Assembly (NCBI GenBank): GCA_922989275.2
Contig: OV277861.1
Location: forward strand, 52,739,623 to 52,803,622
Direction: 5' to 3'
Origin: Gari tellinella
Lineage: Eukaryota; Mollusca; Bivalvia; Cardiida; Psammobiidae
Length of the DNA stretch: 64,000 nucleotides
Below, one piece after another: positions 21,301 to 33,300 of the stretch. Made by a program: the position numbers and the translations under genes. Numbering within the stretch: position 1 is the stretch's first letter; the number at the start of each line of letters is the position of its first letter. The notes beneath the pieces were generated by a model. That model had not been told where the DNA came from. It did not search any database and saw only the letters and a program-made list of their open reading frames with translations.

Positions 21301-24300
21301 AGGAATACATCTAGAATGCCGGGTTTCTGAGGGTCAAAGTTTGAGTCTCCCTCGTCCCGACTGGCCATGCTAACAATGCTGTACTCTACTGGAGGCAGGG
21401 TAGGTATGGATAGAATGTTAGCAAGTGTCTGTGGCTTGACGTCAGGTAAAACACGGCGTAACACAGATACCACCTGAAAGGTAAAGACTAAATGTTACAA
21501 ATCTAATATAGGGAAAATCACTGAACGAAGATGCCTGCAGAGCATCTGATCAGTAAACACTACTTAACCCATTACCCCAAATGTACACCTTTTCACGTCC
21601 TAAATTGATTCTTCCCCCATTGAATGAATGAATGAATGGTGTTTTACGGCCCATGGACACAAAAAGGTCATTTAGAGCCGAATAAATAATTACAATATCA
21701 AATTTAAAACAATATCAACTAATAGATTACGTCAATGTCAGTCCCGATCACGTCCTAAATCGATTCTTCCCCCATTGAAAATAGTTCCACTTTCTACAGT
21801 TGTGAATATGCACCAGATGCTTTTCTATATACTAGTAGGAGATGAAAGCTTAAAGCAGGGTGAAGGTAAAGCAGAATGTGCCTTATGGCACATTCTGATA
21901 TACTTTCAACCTGCTTTCAGTGGTCACCTGTCTCAAAATTAGAAACAGGCTATGGGGTAATTGTTTAATAAGCAAAATAACAAATACTCTCTATGCTTAG
22001 GAGTGTCAAATAGACTAGATCCTGACCAAACACTATACAGTATCTGACAAAGCTGCTGGTTTGGGTCTTTATTGTTTACCATGCTCTATGTCTGTCATTC
22101 TCATTGGATGGTTCATACATGTACCATATATATTCTGGTCTATCAACACTGTGTCATTGATCAAGTAACATCGATAAGTAAGGCTACACTGTTAAAATAT
22201 TTTAAGTAATATTCTAACACGCTTCACGCACAGCCCTATATAAACAAAGAAGGATTGTATCTGTGTTTAAATTCTCAATAAAACATGCACACTCTGTAAC
22301 AGCTAACGTGACATAATATGGCCCTTGCGTCATTGTAAATTTTGGTTACATTTAAGTGTTCAAATCGAAATAATAATTAAAATACACCTGTACTATTATC
22401 CCATTCAAAAACGCTCCATTATTTTTCAGGAATGGAGCGTTCGGAACAATAGGTCTCCATTACTTTTCCCTACACAAGTGTGTAATAGTTACACAATTGT
22501 GTCGGAAAAAGTAATGGAGACTTATTGTTCCGACGCTCAATTCCTGAATACAGTGGAGAATGCGTTATTCTTTCCCAATAAACGCGTTTACGCTTAAACT
22601 AGTATTTCCATTGCAATTAGTTTGGAGCCAGATTAGACGCCAGGTAACCCTGCGTCTGATCAGGCTCCAAACTGTTTGCCACTCAGATTAAAACGGATAC
22701 TCAGAATTTTCAAAAAGTTGTAATTTGCTCCATTTTACTACAATGCGTTTGTGATTGGTGTGCGTTTAAAAGGGAACGAATAACGTATTATCCACTGTAA
22801 AAAGAGACTGCTAAGCGACCAATGACCGAAGATGCAGGGTGATCGTTTTAGAGAGGTTGCCGCTAAACGCAGGACAAAAAATAAAACAGAAGGCTCCTAT
22901 ATGAACATTCTGTATTACTTTTGTCCTGCATTAAGCCGCAACCTGCTTATCGATTTTAGTGGTAGCTGAAGACAGGTTTGATTGTGCATACAGTAAAACT
23001 TCCCTATTACTACAACTAATTCTTTGTTTACTATTTTGGTGTCTAAGGCCGGTGACTAGATCCATTCAAGGAAAGTGAAAGTAACACAGAAATTTCATTT
23101 TGAAGCTTTCTGTTTTACTTACATCTTCCTTTACCTGTCACTTGTATTTTATTCCCCTTCAGCAAGCTACAAACGACTAGACACTTAAAACGAATACCCT
23201 TACAAAAAGCTTGGAATGTAATAAGACGCCGAAAAAGTTGGCGTCTTAAGAGAATCCAATCAATTTAACATCAGATTATAATAAATTTGCAAACAGCTTG
23301 GATCCAGCCTGACGCCAAATACGTCGATGTCTCATGTGGATCCATACTGGTTTACACTTGATTAATAGATCCATATCCTCAAGTATACGTGTAACTGATA
23401 TTGGTTAGCTTTCAAAGTGAAGCAGACGATAACTTTAGAGACACTACTGGCTTTGGTATACAATTACACCTCTCTATTACGACCACTAAACTAGGTTATT
23501 TTAAGGCAGGTAGCTGCTTAAAGTAAGGTTGATGATAAATAGAAAGCACCGTTTGGAGCTTTCTGTTTTACTTTCATCTTTCTTTAAGCCCCACCTGGCT
23601 TTTATACAATCAATTAGCCTTTTGTTTAGTAGTCGTGATAGAAGGAGTTTACTGTATAAATTGCTCAAATGGTGTATGGTATGGGTTGTAACCCGTACTT
23701 ACAATCGTGACCATAATAACATGAACAGACGCCTTAGATCCAGATCAGATGCCGGGTAAGTCGACGACGGATCCGGATCTAAGATGTTTGACTAATGTTA
23801 CTTAGAAGATATTTTCAAGCTGCTAAATATACACTCATACACAAGTATAAGTCCCATTCGAAAGAAAGAAAATCCAGATTATGAAATAAATCCAACGTTT
23901 TCAAATATTTTCCCGGTGTCATATTAACACAGACTGAGTATAGCCAGAGAGGTTCTGGTCAGCCATTGTCTACAGTGATTTTACACGAAATGACAAGTTA
24001 AAGCACTGTACACAGTCATTGTACACAACATTCTTTAAGGAATGGAGAGATATTTCTAATTGCTAGAATTTCTTGAAAAAAGCATGCTCATCAGCATTAG
24101 TATCACTAACAGTGCAATTACACAATATTTAGCTGAGGGTACAAGTGGGAATACATTTGTTATTTAACAATACTAAATTCATGTTAGGTGTATTTTAAGT
24201 GGGAGAATGAACTCGTATTTCTCCATTCCTGAAAAATAATGCAGACTCGGCCCCTTCGGGACCTCGTCTCCATTATTTTTCAGGAATGGAGAGATACTCG

Positions 24301-27300
24301 TCCATTCTCCCTAACATAATTACCAGTGTTTTATTGTGCAATAGATCACTAGTAGTTGAGATGCTGGTAATTAAATCACTTGGCCTTCGGCCCGTAATTT
24401 AATTACTATGCATCTCTACTTCTACCCATGTTCTATTGCACGATAAAACACTGGTATGAATTTATTATTTTTTAATTAGTAAATCTCAATACATGCATCT
24501 AAACCTTGACCAAAGCCTACGCCAATGCAGGGTTGACTATATAATCTCCTCTATTCTCTAACCCAGTACTCCATAGATACACATTTTAATCAATATAATT
24601 TATTCATCCCCTGAAGAAAATAGTTCCATTTTATACAGTGAAGAATATGTATCAGAAACAATATTTTCAATATCCTGACAGATAGTAGCATAAAGCAGGC
24701 TGAAAGTAAAGTAGAATGTGCCTTAAGGCGCATTCTGCTTTACTTCCAACCTGCTTTAAGTGGTCATCTATCTTCAATACTACAAACAGGCTATGGAGTA
24801 AAAGAATAAATAAGTGAGCTAAAAAGTGTCATCACTTTCAAGCATGGGGACTTGCTACCCACCTGTCTTTGTACTCTGGGGGAAGCTGTATGCAGGAGGC
24901 TGAACAAGTCCAGTAGTAGGCCGTACTGCTGGGCCAGGTATTCACGCCCAACACCTGAGCCACTGAGGGCGGACACCATTGACAGCAGCTCAAAACAGAA
25001 CATGTCGCTGGACCTGGAAAAATAACATGGTGTACAGTGTAACCTCCAAACAAGAGGGCCATGAGGCCTTAAAATTAAAGAGCTCACCAGAGAAATGAAA
25101 TTTCATGAAATTAGGGCAGAAAGCTTTTTCGGATTTGACCGATTGACCCACTTTATATTTTTCAGTAATCCATGTTATAACAATGCCTACATTTCTTCAA
25201 GGTGATAATTCTGAGCAAGCTTTATCATTTTACTGCTAAAAATATAGCTCCTAAAGGGTTGAGGAGCTTTTTCTATATTTTGACCTAGTTTTGAACCTAA
25301 TGTAACCCATATCCATACATTGCTTAAGAGTTTGTCAAGATGATCATTCTAAGCAAGTTTCAAGAAGATTGGGCTAAAAATATGACCTCTTGAGTGGCAA
25401 AAAAGTTTTTTCTGCGATTTGACCTACTGAACTACTTTATGACCTGACATGATCTATATTCATGTATTACCTAAATTTAAATCACATAATGATATAACCA
25501 GACATTCAACTTCTAGAAGGTTCTTAACTTTTCATTTGACTTTGCCAAACGTGGAAAAGGACCACGCACTCTGGTGGCTATGTTTTTTGACGGATCAAAA
25601 ATTCTTTGAACATCTTTTAAAAGTTAACAATTGAGAAGCATTTTGGTGCAAACCAAATTGAAATTGGGCCCGTGGTTTCAGAGAAGAAGATTTTTGTAGA
25701 TATTGTGCACGGTTTCTATGGCAACAAGACCATTGACCCCACTACTTTTTTTGAAAAACTTTTAAAGCTCAAACTAACAGTATGTATCTGAAAAAGTTTG
25801 GTTACACTGGAGCTATTGACTTCAGAGAAAAAATTGTTTGCAATTGTTTATGGACAGACAGACGGATGATGGCTAGAGCAGTATAACATTAGCTCACCTT
25901 GAGCACTTTGTGCACTGGTGAGCTAAAAACTCAACACCCCATATTATACCAAATTCCTCTAAAAACCAGACCAAATTCTTAAACCAACCCTTCAGCAAAG
26001 TTGTATACAGAATTCATAGAATTAGTGACTGATTAACCCTTTACCTCATAGAAGCCCCTTTTAGCACATTTATTTTATGCTTACATTGAAGAAAATAGTT
26101 CCAATTTATACAGTCATGAAAATGTATGAAAATAAATATTTTCTATATTCTAGCAGATAATAGCTTAAGGATGTTGGCCTGTCTTTTTGAACATTATGAA
26201 ATTTCCGAAAAATGTTAAGAACTCATTTTTGGTGAATGCATACAGTCATAAAATACTGTTTTCCCGGGAAAAAATTGGATTTTCGTTCGGGACGGGACTT
26301 TTTTAGTTTTATGTCCTATTCGTAGTTTACAGCATACACCGTTTTCATAGGTAGGTTGCATTTTGTTACATCCGATTTCATTTCAATTTCTCAGAATATA
26401 AGCATGAAATGTTCATGGTAGTACAGTTTTAGTATAAATTATAGATAATTCAATAGATCAAATGATATTTTGTTGAAAAAAAATATTTTTGGTAAAAATA
26501 CATCAAAAAGTGAAAAAATGAGAAAAAATGGATTTTTTTAATAAAATGATCTATATCTTTTTTAAAGATCTGGGACCCTGTGTTTTTATTTGCTATTTCA
26601 CTAAAACTTTATGTTTGCAAGGCTAAAATCAACAAATAAAAAATTTGGTATTTAGTTTGCTACAATTTGTAGGGCAAGTTTCACTGTGCCTTTTTCTCCC
26701 ATTATAACAAAGTGGGTGGGGTAAACTTTACTTCTTTCCGGTGAAATCAAACATTTTTATTGTGGATCTTGAAAAAACTTTATTTTCAGGGTTTATTCTT
26801 ACTATGGTAATATAAATTAGGATACATTTTGTACAAATAGATTGTTTAAATAAAGTTTTAAAACCCGTAGTACAAAAAAGTAGGAGTTTTTGTGAAGCTT
26901 CAATTTTAGGGGGGTAGCCTTGAAAAATCTCAAATTGTGAAAACGAATGGTCCGGTACCCCCACTTTTTTCACCAGTTTTGTCATAGAAACTAATTTTAC
27001 TGTCTGTGTGCAAAGTTTGAAGAATTTAATAATTACTTTCCAAAGGTGCACCTACCCCCTTAAAGCAGGCTGAAAGTAAAGCAGAATGTGCCTTAAGGCA
27101 CATTCTGCTTTACTTTCAACCTGCTTTAAGTGGTCACATGTTTTCAAAACTAAAAAGCGGCTATTGGGTAACGGGTTAATGCAGGACAGCAGTAATGCAG
27201 AAAGCTCCTAAAGAAACTTTCTGCACTACTTTTACCCTGTTTTAAGCATCTATCTGATTTAAAACGACAAGACTATTGAAAGTATCTTGATTGATATAGG

Positions 27301-30300
27301 CATTGCTCTGTAACCAAACTGTTTACCAAGTGGCACTTAACACGATGTAAGTTAATGATAGGAATCAGTAATGACATCACTTACTTGAAGTCTTGTTGCT
27401 CCTCTTGTTTCACTATTAATGCTGCCTCCCATTCCTCTCTCACTCTGGCCGTCTCCTTCTTTATGCCTTGTACAATGTGTGAACACACCTGAAATACAGA
27501 GCAAAGATATTACAGTGTTACCTTGGATATCTCCACTCCAAAGATGAAGTAATCCGATTGGCATGTCATTTACATAACCGGGTCTGTTTATTACGACTTG
27601 TTTGATTGGATGTTTAAAGAATAACAAGAGCCCCATGGGGCATATTCGCTCACCTGAGAATAATTGGAAAAATGGAGATATTGATTTATGTCCAGGACTG
27701 ACCTAGATATGCAACAGACCGGAACAATTTGAACAAAATATGTAAAGTATATTTAAAAGTGTCACCATATAGAATATAAAAGCTCTGGCCATATTAGTTT
27801 CAGAGAAGAAGATGTTTGAAAATTTCACTATATAACTCTTTGTAAAACAGTGACCCCCGGGGCGGGGCCAATTTTGACCCTAGGGGCATAATTTGAACAA
27901 ACTTAATAGAGGACCTGTAGGCGATGATATTAGCCATATATCTAAGCTCTGGCCCTTGTAGTTTTAGACAAGAAGATTTTTTAAGTTTTCACTGAAAAAA
28001 TCTATTTTTAGCTCCTGTGACCTAGTTATGCAACGGACCAGAATCATTTGTACAATTTCGGTACAGGACATCTAGAAGTGTCACTATGCCAAATATCAAA
28101 GCTCTGGCCATATTAGTTTCAGAGAAGAAGACGTATGAAAATTTCACTATATAACTCTATGTAAAACCGTGACCCCCGGGGCCGGGCCAATTTTGACCCC
28201 AGGGGCATAATTTGAGCAAACTTGATAGAGAACCTGTAGGCAATTCTATGTGCCAAATATCTAAGCTTTGGCCCTTGTAGTTTCAGACAAGAAGATTTTT
28301 TAAGTTTTCATTGAAAAAATCTATTTTTAGCTCCTGTGACCTAGTTATGCAACCGACCACAACCATTTGAACAATTTTCGTAAAGGACATCTAGAAGTGT
28401 CTCCATGCCAAATATCAAAGCTCTGGCCACATTGGTTTAAGAGAAGAAGACGTTTGAAAATTTCACTATATAACTCTATGTAAAACTGTGACCCCCGGGG
28501 CGGGGCCAATTTTGACCCCTGGGGCATAATTTGAACAAACTTGATAGAGGACCTGAAGATGATGCTATGTGCCAAATATCTAAGCTCTGGCCCTTGCAGT
28601 TTTTGACAAGAAGATTTTTTAAGATTTCCTTATTTTTTCAATTTGGTTGCCATGGCAACCAGAGTTCTGCATTGTTTTTAATTCTTTGAACAAATTTGAA
28701 AGAGCTTGACCCAAGGAACATTTCTGTAAAGTTTGGTTGAATTCTGTCAAGGGGTATAGGAGGAGATGTCATTTGAAGCAATTGTTAACGACGACGCACA
28801 TACGCACGACGCACATACGCACGACAACGGACACAGGGCCATCCCAATAGCTCACCTTGAGCCTTTGGCTCAGGTGAGCTAAAAAAGAATTTGATAACTC
28901 TTAACTGCTAAAGCAGGAGATTAGTAAACTGAATCTCAGTGATTTAAAAATTAGAGGTCAGTGATATTAACATGGAATAATAATTCCTTAACATTAATAG
29001 CAACACAAGTGAAATGAGCATGACAGCTCATGTGTTGACCAAACCGTACACACTAGTGTATTTACGTGTATGGTATCTTGGAAATTTATGAGATTTTACG
29101 GCATATGTGCTAACAAATAGTTTTATTGCTGCCGATTTTTCTTTTCCTTTTTTCGCTTGAAGATATGACATAGATCGTAAATTGTATTCCAAGATAAAAT
29201 GGTAGTAAAAGGTAAATAATAACCACTGTATGGATATAGAATGTGACATTATACATGTATTATGGCAATGAATTTCCACATGCACTATATATAAAGTTCA
29301 GTGGCAAACCAGGATAATAATTTATAACGAATTTCGTACTATCGATAGAACGAATAGTGTTTAGAGCGAAGTAGATGCTCAAGTCCCATGGGATTTGTTA
29401 CAACCGAATTTTACTGTAGTTGTTCAAACGAAAAGAGAGTGGATCAGTGTACCTGTTTCTGTAGGTGGGTGAGTTTGCCACTTCGACTGAACAGAATGCC
29501 AACCATGTGTTCCTTCAGGTCTGGGTCTCCATCCAGGTGATCCCATGTGTCTGACTTCTTGTCCATCTTGTCTATCAGACGTCCAAACACCTGAACAAAA
29601 TATCATCATTGCATTCTTTAACCCTTTCAACATTGAGCAACTGTCCACTACTAAAAATTATTGTCTTCTAAAATACTTACTAACCCTTTCAACCCTAAAT
29701 TTCTCTTGTGGATATTTATGATCCTTTTGGACTCTTCTAGTACAGGTATTTTGAACCAGTCTACTGTTGCATTTTTAATATGACAACAAAAACCAATGAG
29801 AATATCAAACAGTGCAGACCCTGATCAGAGGGCTCCTATAGGAGCCCTCTGATCGGTGTCTACACTGTTTGCATATGTAATCAGTAATATCTACAGAGGG
29901 CTGTAGGGTTGAAAGGGCTAAAGGTAGCTTGGACACAGCACATACCCTATTGAAATGGCTCCGTCAAGTGCCACCTTATCTGGGTCTACACTGTTTGATC
30001 ACATCTTATTTATTTGTGGTCTACAGTACATGTATTTGCATAAATCAGTATGTCCTATTTATGCAATTGTGGTCAGCATTTATTACATGTTCTATTTTAT
30101 GGGATTCTAGCCTACACTGTTTACATTTATCACACATATGGGATTGTGGCTTGCACTCTTTGTATATGTCTCACTCGTTGGATTACAGTATACAGTTTGC
30201 ACTTCTTGTTTTTTGTTTGCGACAGCAAATACAAGTTCTCTTTGCATCAGTTATCTTAATTCTTCCCCCATAGCCTGTTTCTAAGGCTTGAAGACAGGTG

Positions 30301-33300
30301 ACCACTTAAAGCAGGCTGAAAGTAAAGCAGAATGTGCCTAAAGACACATTCTGCTTTACTTTCAGTCTGGATCAAGCTACCATTGTTAGTACATGTACAT
30401 GTATAAAGAAAATATTTCTTATGCTGCACATTTATGACTATATAAATTAGAATTACTTTCTTTAGTTGGGTAGTAAACTAAACACATTTAAATACGTATC
30501 TATTGAGTTAAAGAGTTTATTAGCCATACCTGAGATGTGAGTAGACGGAAGACTTTCAGTGTTTCTGCCTCACAGTTCAGCTGTTGTATCTGGCCGGCAC
30601 TTTTCTTTATCGACAGTAGCATGGTGTCTCCTAACACCTTGACCTGACGGACTCGCAGACTGTGGTCGGGGCCTCGTAGAGACAGTTGTATACACTTGCA
30701 GTCTTCCTCTGGTAGTGGACAGTTGATCCAGCCAATATGACGCGAGTCAACATCAGTCTGTGAAGTCAAGCCAATGTTGTTTTAAAAACATGAAAGGTAA
30801 CAATACAGCTAAAACAATATGATGAAAGTCAGGCAAAATTTGTTTGAGTTAACACTTAACTCCATTACCCACAGGGCTCCAGATTAATTAACCCTTACCT
30901 CCCTGAAACCTCAAATGGACAATTATAGCTTTCAATTTAGTCTAGTCCATTTTTGACTTTTTAGGGTTGATTTTTACAATATATGTCAAAATGACAAACA
31001 GTGTAGACCCTGATCAGAGGGCTCCTTAAGGAGCCCTCTGATCAGGGTCAACACTGTTTGCATAGAACAAGTGTACGTTTGCAAATGATGCATATATGCG
31101 GGACTAGGGTTCAAAGAGTTAAAGAGAGAGTAAACTGGACAAATCCAACATTTTGTCACTCATTTTAGCACCAAATCCTATGCTGTTTGTACTTCTTAGA
31201 ATCATGTCAAAGAGATGATTCTGTTTAGTAGTGGCACAATAGGGTTCAATGCAGAAAAAGATTTTTGTTTTTGAAATACTCTTGAGCTCTGGTTACCCAA
31301 TAGCCTGTGTCTAGTTTTGAGGACAATCGACCACTTAAAGCAGGTTGAAGGTAAAGAAGTATGGGCCTTAAGGCACATTCTGCTTTACTTTCAACCTGCT
31401 TAAAACTACCACCTGCAAGGATAAAGTAATAATTTATTCCGTGCATATTCATGACCCTATAAAATGGAACATTTTCTTCAGTGGAAGAATATATTAAAGG
31501 TGTACATGTATTTATGGGATAATGGGTTAAACAAACCGGTCAGACAGACTAATTTACAGATGCATGAACAAGGCCATATTATAACAAGAGGGCCTGAAGG
31601 CCCTGATATTGCTCACCTGTTATAATGAAGCCTGATAGCTTTACCTTTGAATTTCACGAATTTTATTCTAAATCCATTTAAATTTGTAGCATAGCAAACA
31701 ACATTGGAATATGAACTACTCTAGTATAGTAGAGTACATCAAGGGCAGATAACTAGAGCCTAAATAATACAGAAATGAGAACATTTAACATTTCAAAGAA
31801 TATCAAGGGTGAATAACTCTTGCCACAATAGTCAGATTTCAACAATAATTGCATTCCCTCGAGAACTTATAGCTATATACAGTGTGTGCAAGTATAATCA
31901 AAATCGATCTAAAACTGTAGTTGCAAGAGTGTAAACACTGTTAGACATGGCTTTTTCAGCAATTCAAAGGTAGATAACTCTTGATCTATTGGTCTGATTT
32001 CAACCATAATCGAACAGTTACACATACAAACTCTTATGGTAATATACAATCTGAGCATATTGAATAAAGATTGGATAAAAATTGTGGCCTCTAGAGTGTA
32101 AACATTTTTAAATATGGCATTTTCAGCAATTCAAAGGTAGATAACTCTTGATCTATTGGTCAGATTTCAACCATAATCATCTGAACTCATATACCATCTG
32201 AGCAAATTACAGAAAGATTGGATTAAAATTTTGGCCTCAAGAGTGTAAACACATGTATACAGTGATCCCTCCCTACAAAGACTCCCTCCTTACGACGACC
32301 CTTGCCGCAGTTCCATAAACAAGACAATTATGTCTAACACTTTCACTGCTGCAATATCTTCCGCTTAAAATTGTCGTCTGCTGTTTTTTTTCAAAGTTAC
32401 ATATAAGTGGATATTTTGATAGAATTAATATAGTGACAAGTGAAAAACAGCTTGAATCCAGATCAGCAGTTTGCAAATACAAGCCAAGTCATAATTTTCC
32501 CTCCCTATAGCGACTCCCTCTGAACAACATTTACAATATGTGTCTCCCATTAGGTGTCATTGTAGAGAGGGAGCGCTGTATATGCAGGCTCCACACACAA
32601 ATACAGAGCACCAGATAAGGGTAGTTTTTTAAAAACTAAAATCTTTATTTCTGAATTAAACCCTATGGTGTCACTACTCATTAGAATCGTCTCGAAGAGA
32701 CGATTCTAATGAGTAGTAACACCATAGGATTTGGTGCTAAAAAGAGTGAGATAATGTTGGATTTGTTGAAAAAACTACCTCTTATCTGGAGCCCTGCAAA
32801 TATTCTGACAATCAAAACTATCACCATACTATACAGGACAAATATTTACAAACAGTTCATGCAAGTATAATTTTCTACATTTCAATAAATCAAATCTTAG
32901 CAACAATACAACTATTTCACTAGCAAGACAATAAATATATGGACACAGCTAAAGCTATTTTTCTAGCATGCTAAGAAACTTTTAACATCTAATGCATGCA
33001 CACATAACAGTATATAAACTTAATTTACATGCAAATAAATTAACCCATTAACCGACTAAATTTAATAAACATATGCCAATGCCCTGAATTAACAATATTA
33101 ACTCTTTGAATGCGTTTCTGTTTTAAAGTAGGCTGAAAGTAAAACAGAAAGCTCCTGTAGGAGCTTTCTGCTTTACTATCAGCCTGCTTTATACAGTCAC
33201 CTGTTGGGATATACTATAGAAACAGATTCCTACGGCTCATGTATCAATGAAGGAATGAGTAAACTAAAAGAGTTTTTCTACAAATTTTAATTTTTTTCTT

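Larger units (their letters stand above)
30861..31527 (+). mobile_element. A-type element, outer layer of a triple nest
   Basis: It starts TTAACTCCATTACCCA, is interrupted by a B-type, and resumes TTACCCAATAGCCTGTG to GATAATGGGTTAA. TTACCCA is present on both sides of the B-type. Confidence 0.8.

Noticed and set aside
26728..27051. 107-codon minus-strand ORF as a host gene
   Set aside because: It lies wholly inside a TTAA-flanked mobile element nested in an A-type copy, and no family is recognised.
29929..30273. 114-codon plus-strand ORF, Cys/Leu-rich
   Set aside because: It overlaps decayed F-type words and an A-type end. Its composition fits translated repeat DNA.
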